Assembly (NCBI GenBank): GCA_965662565.1
Contig: CBFIHS010000010.1
Location: 1 to 51,351, forward strand
Length of the DNA stretch: 51,351 nucleotides
Source of the DNA: UBA5109 sp965662565
GTDB taxonomy: Bacteria; Pseudomonadota; Gammaproteobacteria; Pseudomonadales; Pseudohongiellaceae
Direction of reading: 5' to 3'
Shown here piece by piece: positions 34,936 through 43,613 of the stretch; position 1 is the first letter of the stretch, and each line of letters starts with the position of its first letter. The position numbers were made by a program, and so were the translations under genes. The notes beneath the pieces are model-generated. The model was not told the DNA's origin and did no database searches. It was given only the letters and a program-made list of their open reading frames with translations.

Positions 34936-34970
34936 TTACAAAGCTTACAAAGCTTACAAAGCTTACAAAA
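34936..34970 (-). repeat. 9-bp tandem repeat (TTACAAAGC) upstream of phoB
   Basis: Three full and one partial copy of TTACAAAGC run head to tail on the plus strand, giving four TTACA cores 9 bases apart. The block is 79-113 bases upstream of phoB on the same strand and after the 3' end of the helicase gene. It could be a protein array or a slippage tract; it does not have the 11-base period of a Pho box. Confidence 0.9.
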
Positions 34971-35059
34971 ATGATTGTCTTTAATAATATTTGGAATAGT
35001 TTTTAACTTGAATCTTCGTATTAGGCTAGAGCGAGCCCCTAAAGCCAAAAAAACTCTTA

Positions 35060-36418
35060 CTATGATTTCTTTTTCAAGGGTTCCAAGCCATCGATAACAA
35101 TAGAAGTTTCCGTCTGATTTACATTTCTAGTATTTGCAGATGACTTACGTTTACCAATGTTCTTTTTATTTCTATGTCGCTGCTTCGCTTTAGGGACGCC
35201 TTTCTTTTTAGATTTCACTTTTTTGAGCTTATCACTTTTCGATCCGCGACTTACTACCCTACCTTTAAATTTGGCCTCTAAGCCTTTAAGCACCACAGTC
35301 TCAAATTCAAGATTAAGATATCGGGCAATGCTCTGAGTCAGATTCCAGTCATTAGAGTTAATAAGTGAAACTGCTGTACCTGACTCGCCGGCTCTACCAG
35401 TTCGCCCAATACGATGAATATAATCATCTCCCGAGCGAGCCATATTGTAATTGACCACTAAATCTATGCCTCCAATATCTAAACCTCTTGCCGCAAGATC
35501 AGTAGCAACAAGCACTGTAATATGCCCCTGTCTAAATCGACTCATAACGACTTGCCTTTCGTCTTGGGTTAAGTCCCCATGCAAACTTGCCGATTTGTAT
35601 TTTTTGTATTGTAAATACGAATCTAGTTTTGCAGCTTGCACTTTAGTATTGGTAAAAATTAATACTTTTTTATACCAAACATTCTCTAGCAACTTAACGA
35701 CCAAGAGGTTTTTATGCTCAACTTCATCTGCCAAAACTAGTTGCTGGGTAATCCTGACATCTTGTTTTCGATAAGCACCAGTATCTAAGTGAACCGGATC
35801 ATTTAAAATTGCTTTTGCAATTTTATCTATGCCTTTGTGCTGGAGCGTGGCTGATAGCAGGAAAGTTTGTCGACTCTCTTCACAAGCTTCACAAATTTTT
35901 AGAACGTCTTCACGAAAGCCCATATCCAACATACGGTCAGCTTCATCAAGCACCAAGATCTCCAACTCAGAAAAATCTACTGATTTTTTCTCAAGGTGCT
36001 CTAACAAGCGGCCTGGAGTGGCGACAAGAATCTCAGGATTTTTCCTGATCAGGGCTTTCTGTTCTTTGAACGATTGTCCCCCAATAAGCCCCAAGCATTT
36101 AATTTGAGTGAATTGACTCAACTCATTACAGTCACTAACCACTTGTTCGGCTAATTCCCTAGTGGGAACTAAAACCAAGGCTCTAGTCTCAGAATCAATA
36201 TTAGGATTAACTAAAAACTTTTGCAGCATCGGCAATAGGTAGGCAAAGGTTTTTCCACTGCCTGTTTCAGCACTTGCTAAGACATCTTTCCCAGCAAAGG
36301 CCTCTGGTAGCATTAAGGTCTGAACAGGAGTACAGGTTTTAAGCTCCAGCTTCTCCAGGGACTTTGTTAAACGATTGTTTAAATCAAGTTCAGAAAATTT
36401 CAAATTACTCTCTTTCAA
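35060..36418 (-). CDS. DEAD-box ATP-dependent RNA helicase
   Basis: 452 residues. Motifs in order: Q (KTCTPVQ), I (ASAETGSGKT), Ia (PTRELAEQ), II (LDEADRML), III (SATL), IV (VLIFTNTKVQ), V (TDLAARGLDIGG) and VI (HRIGRTGRAG). The tail after residue 385 is very basic (KSDKLKKVKSKKKGVPKAKQRHRNKK), likely for RNA binding. It is a ribosome-assembly/RNA-turnover helicase of the SrmB/RhlE kind, but the subgroup cannot be fixed by eye. Monocistronic on the minus strand; it is the second DEAD-box gene in the window after rhlE. The gap to phoB carries the 9-bp repeat. Confidence 0.9.
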   Translation of the reverse strand: MKESNLKFSELDLNNRLTKSLEKLELKTCTPVQTLMLPEAFAGKDVLASAETGSGKTFAYLLPMLQKFLVNPNIDSETRALVLVPTRELAEQVVSDCNELSQFTQIKCLGLIGGQSFKEQKALIRKNPEILVATPGRLLEHLEKKSVDFSELEILVLDEADRMLDMGFREDVLKICEACEESRQTFLLSATLQHKGIDKIAKAILNDPVHLDTGAYRKQDVRITQQLVLADEVEHKNLLVVKLLENVWYKKVLIFTNTKVQAAKLDSYLQYKKYKSASLHGDLTQDERQVVMSRFRQGHITVLVATDLAARGLDIGGIDLVVNYNMARSGDDYIHRIGRTGRAGESGTAVSLINSNDWNLTQSIARYLNLEFETVVLKGLEAKFKGRVVSRGSKSDKLKKVKSKKKGVPKAKQRHRNKKNIGKRKSSANTRNVNQTETSIVIDGLEPLKKKS

Positions 36419-36726
36419 ATGACATGCCTGCTTACGGTTAGATTAAATAAAACTTTAGCCTGTACTTAGCTTACTAGGGCTAAAAAAAACATGACGCATA
36501 CAAAACTTAATGCAGATGTATATATCATCAAAATACACATGCACTCTAACATATTCATTCTTCTTAAAATTTGACGATTTAAGGCTCGCTTCTGCTAGAT
36601 TGTTAAGTCTTGAAATGTATAATGGCCCGACTTTAGTAAATGCGTCAAAGATGGCTTAACAGAATAATACCTTCCATCTTAACAGCAGCCACCTTCTAAT
36701 TCATTACATTGTACAGAGGCTGAGCA
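36419..36726. other. Divergent spacer between helicase and PiT genes
   Basis: 308 AT-rich bases with no gene seen. A TATAAT at 36618-36623 (plus strand) is a candidate -10 for the pit gene, but the -35 region is poor. The ribosome site GAGG precedes the ATG at 36727. No Pho box was recognised. Confidence 0.35.
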
Positions 36727-37995
36727 ATGGATATTCTTAACGAATATGGCAACATCCTGTTAATTCTTGCCATTGTTTTTGGGATTTTCATGGCATGGGG
36801 CATTGGTGCAAATGATGTTGCCAATGCAATGGGAACTTCAGTTGGTTCAGGTGCCTTAACAATAAAGCAAGCCATCTTAGTGGCTGCCATTTTCGAATTC
36901 GCGGGAGCATTCCTTGCTGGCGGCCAAGTAACATCAACAATACGCAGAGGTATTGTCGATCCCGCATTACTTACTGGCACTCCTGAACTATTAGTCTACG
37001 GTATGTTATCGGCACTTTTAGCTGCTGGAGTTTGGCTGCTTATTGCATCAATGAGAGGCTGGCCTGTCTCGACAACACACTCCATAGTAGGCGCTATTGT
37101 AGGCTTTGCCGTCGTAGGTATTGGTGTCAATTCTGTGAGCTGGTTGAAAGTTGGCGCCATAGTTATGAGCTGGATAACTTCACCGATAATAGCAAGTATA
37201 TTGGCTTTTCTAATCTATCGTTCAGTTCATGTTTTAATTCTTGACACATTAAAGCCCATAGAAAATGCACGTCGGTATGTCCCAATCTATATGTTCCTAG
37301 TGGGCTTCATGATTTCCATGGTCACATTTTTAAAAGGGCTCTCTCATGTTGGTCTTAACTTCAGCTTTCTTCAATCCACTGCGGCTTCACTAGTCATTGG
37401 CATTTTAGTAATGGCTGCGGGTATGTTCATGCAGCGAAAATTAGAGCCGAATATTGATGAAGATCATCATCTACATTTAAATAGAGTAGAGAAAATTTTT
37501 GGAACTTTAATGATTTTCACGGCCTGCAGTATGGCCTTTGCTCACGGTTCGAACGACGTTGCTAATGCCATCGGGCCACTTGCCGCTATCAGCGCAATAA
37601 TTCGTTCAGGTGAAGTCGCCCAAGAATCTGCTATGCCGATATGGATACTTCTAGTAGGTGGAGTAGGCATTGTTTTAGGGCTCATGATGTATGGTCATAA
37701 AGTGATGGCAACTATTGGTAAGAAAATTACTCACCTTAAACCTACCCTAGGTTTTTCAGCAGAGCTTTCAGCTGCTGCAACTGTCGTAATTGCATCTGCA
37801 ACTGGCATACCGGTTTCCACTACACATACCTTAGTAGGCGCTGTCTTGGGAGTTGGCTTAGCCCGCGCAGGACGTGAAGGTGTAAATTTTGGTGTTATTA
37901 AGCGTATTTTTGTTTCTTGGGTTGTTACACTGCCAGCAGGAGCGTTTCTTTCTATTCTTTTCTTTTTTATCTTAAAAGGAATCTTTGGCGGATAA
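36727..37995 (+). CDS. PiT-family low-affinity phosphate transporter
   Basis: 422 residues, about 10 membrane helices. The two PiT signature repeats are GANDVANAMGTSVGSGALT (first half) and AHGSNDVANAIGPLAAI (second half), with the twin loops PVSTTHSIVGAIVG and PVSTTHTLVGAVLG. It imports phosphate, perhaps as a metal-phosphate complex, driven by protons or sodium. It is separated from the pst operon only by the helicase gene. No phoU-like pit accessory (Pit-PhoU, DUF47) gene is beside it, though it commonly is in other bacteria. Convergent with the DUF4440 gene. Confidence 0.93.
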   Translation: MDILNEYGNILLILAIVFGIFMAWGIGANDVANAMGTSVGSGALTIKQAILVAAIFEFAGAFLAGGQVTSTIRRGIVDPALLTGTPELLVYGMLSALLAAGVWLLIASMRGWPVSTTHSIVGAIVGFAVVGIGVNSVSWLKVGAIVMSWITSPIIASILAFLIYRSVHVLILDTLKPIENARRYVPIYMFLVGFMISMVTFLKGLSHVGLNFSFLQSTAASLVIGILVMAAGMFMQRKLEPNIDEDHHLHLNRVEKIFGTLMIFTACSMAFAHGSNDVANAIGPLAAISAIIRSGEVAQESAMPIWILLVGGVGIVLGLMMYGHKVMATIGKKITHLKPTLGFSAELSAAATVVIASATGIPVSTTHTLVGAVLGVGLARAGREGVNFGVIKRIFVSWVVTLPAGAFLSILFFFILKGIFGG

Positions 37996-38022
37996 TCTTT
38001 TTAAAAAACACTCAGTGCGGCT

Positions 38023-38388
38023 TTACATTAATTTCGTGGCTTGATGAAAGTACATTTGCCACAAGCCTTCATGATTTTTCTTCCATAACGAGCTATGCAG
38101 AGTGCCTTTTGAATCAGAAGCTTTGGGTGCTTGGAGCTTAGCCCAGTACGTTGCTAAAACCAGATCTTCGCTCAAGTTCTGAACACTAAAATCCTTAAGC
38201 TTCCAACGAAAATTATTTGGCTTTTTACGCAACCATTCGCACACTTCTTGTCTTGATTGTCTACTTCCATTCGCACTGATTTCCCAAAGCTCATCGGCCA
38301 ACAATGCCTCTGATTGCTTTGTGAACTCTTCGTGCAAAATGAACAGCTCTTGTTGTAAGAGCAAGTGCTTTAAGTCTTCCATTTTCAC
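38023..38388 (-). CDS. NTF2-like DUF4440 protein
   Basis: 121 residues of the cone-shaped NTF2 fold. Recognisable elements are LLQQELFILHEEFTKQSEALLADELWEISANG at the start and SLWKKNHEGLWQMYFHQATKL at the end, the usual frame of DUF4440. No catalytic residue set is obvious. It starts 27 bases after the ubiH stop on the same strand, so it is probably the last gene of the ygfB-pepP-ubiH operon, an unusual addition. Function unknown. Confidence 0.72.
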   Translation of the reverse strand: MKMEDLKHLLLQQELFILHEEFTKQSEALLADELWEISANGSRQSRQEVCEWLRKKPNNFRWKLKDFSVQNLSEDLVLATYWAKLQAPKASDSKGTLHSSLWKKNHEGLWQMYFHQATKLM

Positions 38389-38414
38389 CCCTGAAGAACT
38401 AATGCCAAAACGGT

Positions 38415-39671
38415 TTAAGAACTTAGCATCCTACCGCCCATTCCCATCGCCTGCTCACTTAGTGTTCTTTTTAAAGGCCGCACGAGATCGATACTCAGCA
38501 AGCCAAATTTTCTTGACCAGACCATTGCAACTTGATTGCTTGAGAAAAGCTTGGTTAAGTGATGACTGAATGCAACCGTTAGGTCTTGGTCTTGGACGCT
38601 AGTATGCAAATATTTTTGTAGCTCTTGATATGACCCAGGATTGATTCCAGCCTTAATCGAAGTAGAAATATTCTCTGCCAGTCTCATGGTATCGCGAAAA
38701 GATAAATTAAAACCCTGCCCCGCTATGGGATGCAAAGTGTGCGCAACATTGCCCAACAATACTAAATTATGTCGAATTTGTTCCTCGGCTTCTTGAAGCC
38801 TTAACGGAAATACAGCTCTTTGTCCGACTTTGGTAAATTGGCCAACGCGATGACCAAACTCTTTTTGCAAGCGCCGCAAAAACTCATCATCACTCAATTC
38901 AAAAACATCTTTGTAAGTTGCTGCTTTTTGCGTCCAAATTAAAGCCGCTCTATGATCATTTTCAAAATCAGGTAGGGGTAATAAGGCCAAGGGACCATTT
39001 GGAGTAAAACGCTCATAGGCAACCTGCTCATGAGGTTTAGAAAATGCGACATTGGCTATGATGCCGACTTGCTCGTAGTCTTGTTGCCTGCGATGAATAC
39101 CCAGTTTATCACTTAAGCCTGAACGTCCACCCTCAGCTAAAACAGCTAAAGAAGCGCTAATGGTAAAAGGCGTATTTTGATTAAAACATTCTAATTCAAC
39201 ACAGTCTTGCTGGTGAGTAATATTTGTCACCTGGACCGGACTCAGGGTTTCTACCGTGTCAGAGCTTAATAAATCTTGATTCAAAGTCAGACCAATTGCC
39301 TTGTTATCCAAGACCCAACCTAAGGCATCAACTTTTTCATCTTTGGCATTTATTTGCACTAAGCCAAAATGCCCTTGATCTGAAATATGTATTTCTTCGA
39401 TTGGCTCTGCACTGTTTTCTAATTTTTGCCATACATTAAGAGCTTTGAGAGTCTCTATGGTAGCCTTTGACAATACTGTAGACCTCACATCAAAACCAGG
39501 TTGATGGGTTTCATTTTGCACAATAGCTTGCGACTCTAGCAAAAGAATTTTTACCGAGGACTGTTTAGAAAAATCTTTGAGTTTAGCCTCAAGTGCACAA
39601 GCTAAACTAAGCCCGACCATGCCTCCACCAATAATGACAAGGTCATATTTTTTATGTCTAGTTTTAATCAC
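38415..39671 (-). CDS. ubiH: FAD-dependent ubiquinone hydroxylase UbiH
   Basis: About 418 residues from a GTG at 39671, which follows the pepP stop by one base (TAAGGTG). A TTG further up at 39704 inside pepP is less likely. FAD-binding GGGMVGLSLACALEA is near the start; RSTVLSKATIETL and ISDQGHFGLVQI mark the UbiH/F/I family and favour UbiH. The ALLPLPDFENDHRAALIWT and GNVAHTLHPIAGQGFNLSFRDTMRLAE segments are FAD/substrate motifs. It hydroxylates the ring in ubiquinone synthesis. Position after pepP is as in E. coli. No ubiI follows. Confidence 0.87.
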   Translation of the reverse strand: MIKTRHKKYDLVIIGGGMVGLSLACALEAKLKDFSKQSSVKILLLESQAIVQNETHQPGFDVRSTVLSKATIETLKALNVWQKLENSAEPIEEIHISDQGHFGLVQINAKDEKVDALGWVLDNKAIGLTLNQDLLSSDTVETLSPVQVTNITHQQDCVELECFNQNTPFTISASLAVLAEGGRSGLSDKLGIHRRQQDYEQVGIIANVAFSKPHEQVAYERFTPNGPLALLPLPDFENDHRAALIWTQKAATYKDVFELSDDEFLRRLQKEFGHRVGQFTKVGQRAVFPLRLQEAEEQIRHNLVLLGNVAHTLHPIAGQGFNLSFRDTMRLAENISTSIKAGINPGSYQELQKYLHTSVQDQDLTVAFSHHLTKLFSSNQVAMVWSRKFGLLSIDLVRPLKRTLSEQAMGMGGRMLSS

Positions 39672-39672
39672 C

Positions 39673-40986
39673 TTAGGCCGCCATAAAGGATTCGATTTCT
39701 GCAACAGATTTAGGCAGATCTTTTGTTAATACATCACATCCTTTATTCGTTACAAGAACATCGTCTTCAATCCGAACACCGATGCCTCTCCATTTTTTAG
39801 GAACCGAAGTATTTTGTGCAGAGATATAAATTCCCGGTTCAATGGTCATTACCATTCCTGGTTCAAGCAATCGCCAATTTCCATCAATTTTATAATCTCC
39901 CACATCGTGCACATCCATACCCAACCAATGCCCAGCACGATGCATATAAAAATCTCGATAAGCACCTTGCTCGATTAGATCTTCAGGTTTGCCTTTCAAC
40001 AAACCCAATTCGACCAAACCTTCCGTTATCACCTCAACCGTTTTTAGATGTGGATCATCCCAATGTGAACCTGGTTTTATCGTTTTAATTGCTTCCAACT
40101 GAGATTCTAGTACAAGCTCGTAAATGGCTTTTTGTTCAGCGGTAAATTTACCGTTCACTGGAAAAGTTCGGGTTATATCAGAAGCGTAATATTCATATTC
40201 ACAGCCAGCATCAATTAGAACCAAATCGCCGGAATTTAAGGTTTGATTATTTTCTATGTAATGCAGAATACAGGCATTTTCACCCCCAGCAATAATCGAG
40301 TTATACGCCGGAGCTCGACATCCTGAACGTGAAAATTCATATAAGTAGTCCGCTTCAAGCTGGTATTCTTTAATACCTGGTGCACAAGTTTTCATTGCTC
40401 GTTTGTGTGCAGCGACAGCTATTTGGGCTGATTTTTTCATCAGCTCAATTTCTGCTTTGGATTTAATCAAACGCATCTCATGAAGCAAATGATCAAGCAC
40501 TAAAAACTCACCAGGCGGATGAGCGCCACTTCTCACTTTGCTACGAATTGTCTTAACCCATTCCATCAATTGATGATCGAACTCTTCATCCTTGCCCATC
40601 GGCGAGTAAACACGCTCCCGACCTTCTATTAAACCAGGCAAAATTTCATCGATATCTTCAATTGGAAAGCTATCGTCCATACCAAGAGTTTCAATCGCGG
40701 CTTCAGGTCCCAAAATTTTTCCATTCCATAATTCTTTTAGAGGATCTTTTTCCCGACAAAATAAAAGACTCTCACCTTTTTCACGTCCAGGGATCAACAC
40801 CAAGACAGCTTCAGGTTCAGCAAAACCCGAGAGGTAATAAAAATCACTGTTTTGTCGGTAAGAATACTCAGCATCACCATTGCGAATACGCGTCTTAGCG
40901 GCTGCTAAAATAGCGATGCTATCCGCTTCCATGTGTGCCATCAGCTCTTTACGGCGTTTTCTAAATACAGACTTTTCAATACTCAT
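39673..40986 (-). CDS. pepP: Xaa-Pro aminopeptidase PepP
   Basis: 437 residues: N-terminal creatinase-like domain (KRRKELMAHMEADSIAIL; QNSDFYYLSGF), then the pita-bread domain. Metal ligands are present: Asp in LIDAGCEYEYYASDITRTFP (two Asp), His in HRAGHWLGMDVHD, Glu in MTIEPGIYI and Glu in GVRIEDDVLVT. It frees N-terminal residues preceding proline, using Mn2+. It lies 8 bases after ygfB and directly before ubiH, the conserved gammaproteobacterial order. Confidence 0.96.
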   Translation of the reverse strand: MSIEKSVFRKRRKELMAHMEADSIAILAAAKTRIRNGDAEYSYRQNSDFYYLSGFAEPEAVLVLIPGREKGESLLFCREKDPLKELWNGKILGPEAAIETLGMDDSFPIEDIDEILPGLIEGRERVYSPMGKDEEFDHQLMEWVKTIRSKVRSGAHPPGEFLVLDHLLHEMRLIKSKAEIELMKKSAQIAVAAHKRAMKTCAPGIKEYQLEADYLYEFSRSGCRAPAYNSIIAGGENACILHYIENNQTLNSGDLVLIDAGCEYEYYASDITRTFPVNGKFTAEQKAIYELVLESQLEAIKTIKPGSHWDDPHLKTVEVITEGLVELGLLKGKPEDLIEQGAYRDFYMHRAGHWLGMDVHDVGDYKIDGNWRLLEPGMVMTIEPGIYISAQNTSVPKKWRGIGVRIEDDVLVTNKGCDVLTKDLPKSVAEIESFMAA

Positions 40987-40994
40987 AATTTTAT

Positions 40995-41588
40995 CTAATG
41001 ATGGTTTTCAAGGTTATCGTCAATTACTTGTGAGTTTTTCTGATGACTATTGTTCTGAGAATACACCGTACAAACAGCCATACGAACGTATTCAACCACT
41101 TCCATATAGTGCTGCTCATCCTCTTCCGTTTCTTCGAGGCTGTCATCTATAGAGGCAATCGCAGTGAAATCTTTCAATACCTCCCTAGTCTCCTCAAGCA
41201 AAGAAGCATCGCTTTTTGCATAAGCCCCGCCAAAACCAGAAATAAAACCTTCACACCAATTACCAATAGCGTTAGTTCTTATGGCCAGTTCTTCATCGTC
41301 ATCAGGCAACAAGAGTTGAAAGGTAAAATCATCAGCTGAAAGATCTTGCTTTACCTCATCGTGAAGCCGCAATATTAAGTCGTTCATAATTTTACTTATT
41401 TTTGACTCTTGGCCGAGTAAGTGCCAGGTAAGAATTACATCTCCCACATTACCGCCAGCACCCAATTGACCACTGATAATGCCATGCAGCTCCGCTACTG
41501 AATTATAAATTTTGTTGCTCGCAAGCAGCGTTGCTATTTTTTCAAACTTTGTTGTCACTGTGGAAACCTCAACATTTTCATACGCCAA
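40995..41588 (-). CDS. ygfB: UPF0149 family protein YgfB
   Basis: 197 residues, all-helical. Family phrases: AELHGIISGQLGAGG, FTFQLLLPDDDEELAIRTNAIGNWCEGFISGFGGA and DDSLEETEEDEQHYMEVVEYVRMAVCTVY. First gene of ygfB-pepP-ubiH, divergent from the ZapB-like gene with 150 bases between the chosen starts. In Pseudomonas a YgfB homologue affects beta-lactamase regulation; here the job is not known. The C-terminal tail is His/Asn-rich and less conserved. Confidence 0.93.
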   Translation of the reverse strand: MAYENVEVSTVTTKFEKIATLLASNKIYNSVAELHGIISGQLGAGGNVGDVILTWHLLGQESKISKIMNDLILRLHDEVKQDLSADDFTFQLLLPDDDEELAIRTNAIGNWCEGFISGFGGAYAKSDASLLEETREVLKDFTAIASIDDSLEETEEDEQHYMEVVEYVRMAVCTVYSQNNSHQKNSQVIDDNLENHH

Positions 41589-41738
41589 TAATACCTCTGG
41601 AAAAAAAAATATTCGCGCTAAAGATGAAGTATTATTAACAACAGCCTGATAAATCAGCTTTTTTTAGAAAAAAGTCAGTTGACCCTATGCACACTGCCAT
41701 TTATAGTTACCGACTATTATATCGAGACATATATAGCT

Positions 41739-41948
41739 ATGAGTGATACTCCTTTCAAAGGCTTAGAAGAAAAAGTTGATGAACTTATTGAACTTTGCTC
41801 TGACATGAAGTCTGAAAATAAAAATTTACGCAATCAGGTCGAAACTTGGCAGACAGAGCGTAAAAGTCTTTTAGAAAAAAACCAGCTAGCTAGAGTCCGG
41901 TTAGAAAAGGTTCTGCGCCGTCTTAAATCACTAGAGCAAGGCGAATAA
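41739..41948 (+). CDS. Small coiled-coil protein, TIGR02449/ZapB-like
   Basis: 69 residues from ATG 41739 (MSDTPFKGLEEKVDELIELC). Twenty additional residues upstream in the same frame show no family likeness. The chain is one long coiled coil (LEEKVDELIELCSDMKSENKNLRNQVETWQTERK style heptads) like ZapB and TIGR02449 proteins. It starts three bases before zapA, in the division-gene context known from gammaproteobacteria. Probable partner of ZapA at the Z-ring. Confidence 0.82.
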   Translation: MSDTPFKGLEEKVDELIELCSDMKSENKNLRNQVETWQTERKSLLEKNQLARVRLEKVLRRLKSLEQGE

Positions 41949-41951
41949 AAC

Positions 41952-42263
41952 ATGTCTGAAATAAATAGTATCAGTATCAAAATTATGGGCAGAGACTACC
42001 AAATTGCCTGCGGCCCTGATGAAGAATATGCTCTCCGACAAGCCGCAAGCTACCTAAATTCACAAATGGAGCAAGTAAAAAAGCATGGGTCAACCTTAGG
42101 CTTTGAAAAAATCGTTGTTATGACAGCCCTAAACATTTGCCATGACATGCTCCAAAACAGCAATCAAGCTGACGACTCCGTGAACACCACTCAAATATTT
42201 TTGACCCATTTAGAGAAAAAAATCGAATCTGCACTTCAATCTTCAAGACAATTTGAAATTTAA
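41952..42263 (+). CDS. zapA: Cell division protein ZapA
   Basis: 103 residues. The N-terminal beta hairpin (SISIKIMGRDYQIAC) and helix (GPDEEYALRQAASYLNSQMEQVKK) and the C-terminal coiled coil (VVMTALNICHDMLQ onwards) match ZapA. It bundles FtsZ filaments. It follows the ZapB-like gene by three bases and precedes 6S RNA, exactly as in E. coli and relatives. Length is normal. Confidence 0.94.
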   Translation: MSEINSISIKIMGRDYQIACGPDEEYALRQAASYLNSQMEQVKKHGSTLGFEKIVVMTALNICHDMLQNSNQADDSVNTTQIFLTHLEKKIESALQSSRQFEI

Positions 42264-42298
42264 ATCAAACCACCCCTTTCGCCAGAACCTTAATGGTC

Positions 42299-42304
42299 TA
42301 TAAT
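42299..42304 (+). promoter_or_regulatory. -10 element of the 6S RNA gene
   Basis: A perfect TATAAT lies 7 bases upstream of the 6S 5' end inferred at about 42311. The -35 region is not well matched at 16-18 bases upstream, so other factors may help. Confidence 0.6.
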
Positions 42305-42310
42305 GGCCTT

Positions 42311-42486
42311 AACTCTCTGGGATATTTGCAAGCCAATTTTGTCCCTGAGCCGATAATCATACCCCGGAGACTTGCCTAATGGCATTGTTGTGCACGTCCG
42401 CTAGACGGAAAGCCTGAAATGCCGGACGAGTCACCACCTGAACTCTTGGGTTCAGGACTCCGTTGGTAGCGGTATTTTGGAGAGCC
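42311..42486 (+). ncRNA. ssrS: 6S RNA (SsrS)
   Basis: About 176 bases between zapA and the 5-formyl-THF cyclo-ligase gene, the conserved place of ssrS. Conserved pieces include CTCTCTGGGATATTTGCAAGC near the 5' end, GTCCCTGAGCCGATAATCAT in the middle 5' strand, and at the 3' side GAACTCTTGGGTTCAGGACTCC and TTGGAGAGCC closing the terminal stem. The open-promoter-like bulge is expected in the middle. 6S binds sigma70 polymerase in slow growth and is a template for pRNA. The ends are approximate by about five bases. Confidence 0.93.
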
Positions 42487-42639
42487 TTCTTTAGATCTAG
42501 TGAATACCTAGTATTTTGAGTTTATTTAGTTTTGTAATGAGCACTAAATCGATTAATCTCTAGCAGTTTTTCAGTTTAGTTTTGCGCTTCTTATTTCTTA
42601 TCCTGCTAATGCATAGATCACTTAAATAGATCACTCTAA

Positions 42640-43263
42640 ATGCCTATTAAAAATACCAATAGAGATAGTAAACACTCACTTCTTAGAAAAAAAATGCGCT
42701 TGCTAAGAAGCTCCTTGGCTCTAGATAAGCAGGCCCAAGCGAGTCAAACACTGTACACACAAATCCTCAATGACCCCGATTTCCAAAAAGCTGACACAGT
42801 CGCTTTTTATCAAGCTTTTGATGGAGAAATAGACCCCAAGCAAGCTTTATCAGAGGCACTAAAAAGAGGAAAACGCTGTTTTTTGCCTTTTATAGATAAA
42901 AACAATGATGAGCTGCGCTTTGTAGAGGCTCTCGACAGTACCGTAATGGAAACTAACCTTTACGGAATCCAACAACCTCAATATTCTGAAAAAAACAGCT
43001 TAGATTCCATAATGATCGATATCGTCTATATGCCTTTAGTGGCATTTGATGAATCTGGGACTCGCATGGGAATGGGGAAAGGGTATTATGATAAGAATTT
43101 AGCCTTTATGTCGCCAAAAATCATAAAAATGAAGCCAAAAGTGCCTAAATTGATCGGTCTGGCACATGAGTTTCAGAGGGTCGAAAGGCTTGAACGCGCC
43201 GAATGGGACATTCCCTTAGATAAAGTTATTACTGATCAAAAAACTTACATAATCAGTGATTGA
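42640..43263 (+). CDS. fau: 5-formyltetrahydrofolate cyclo-ligase
   Basis: 207 residues. Family motifs: LRKKMRLLRSSLAL at the start, a central KRGKRCFLPFI (nucleotide contact) and GTRMGMGKGYYDKNLAFM, the folate-binding glycine loop. The end reads IGLAHEFQRVERLERAEWDIPLDKVITD, where VP/IPLD is standard. It makes 5,10-methenyl-THF from folinate with ATP. Gene also called ygfA. It lies 154 bases behind 6S RNA; readthrough from ssrS is usual in relatives. Confidence 0.94.
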   Translation: MPIKNTNRDSKHSLLRKKMRLLRSSLALDKQAQASQTLYTQILNDPDFQKADTVAFYQAFDGEIDPKQALSEALKRGKRCFLPFIDKNNDELRFVEALDSTVMETNLYGIQQPQYSEKNSLDSIMIDIVYMPLVAFDESGTRMGMGKGYYDKNLAFMSPKIIKMKPKVPKLIGLAHEFQRVERLERAEWDIPLDKVITDQKTYIISD

Positions 43264-43295
43264 TCAGTTTGGGTACTTTTGCTTTTGTTAGAACC

Positions 43296-43388
43296 TTAAA
43301 GCAATGCGCTCTGCGCAACACCACTTATCAAGATTCCTGCACCAAAAATGAACATCAGCACTAGCAAAATATCAGGTTTCTTTTTCAT
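43296..43388 (-). CDS. 30-residue single-pass membrane protein (novel small ORF)
   Basis: The minus strand reads ATG at 43388 to TAA at 43296: MKKKPDILLVLMFIFGAGILI-SGVAQSALL. Three lysines and Asp precede a 16-20 residue hydrophobic helix, giving an N-in topology by the positive-inside rule. The start has GGTG six bases upstream. Codon use looks genuine (no rare string), and the frame fits exactly between fau and rpiA in a spacer otherwise too long. I recall similar tiny proteins in other gammaproteobacteria near rpiA, unchecked. Function unknown. Confidence 0.6.
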   Translation of the reverse strand: MKKKPDILLVLMFIFGAGILISGVAQSALL

Positions 43389-43613
43389 CAATTCACCATG
43401 AATAATTCAAGTTAACTGAATGTTACAGTCATAATCTAAAATAAATTTTAGATTAATTTTTTAACTATCTGAACTATATTGATTTTTTATATTATAATCA
43501 AGCTTTAATTTCATCATTAAAAATACTATGCTCTAGCCTCGCAAGAGTTGCTCAAGTTCGATAGACTCTAGCTTCGGCACTCCATCTAAACATACAAAAA
43601 TCGAGCCAATCTC
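43389..43613. other. AT-rich promoter spacer before rpiA
   Basis: 225 bases, very AT-rich between 43430 and 43530 (runs such as AAATTTTAGATTAATTTTTTAAC). It carries promoters for rpiA on plus and presumably for the small membrane protein on minus. No further gene, terminator or riboswitch was recognised. Confidence 0.4.

Noticed and set aside
39672..39704. TTG start of ubiH inside pepP
   Set aside because: No ribosome site and no conserved residues; GTG at 39671 right after the pepP stop fits better.
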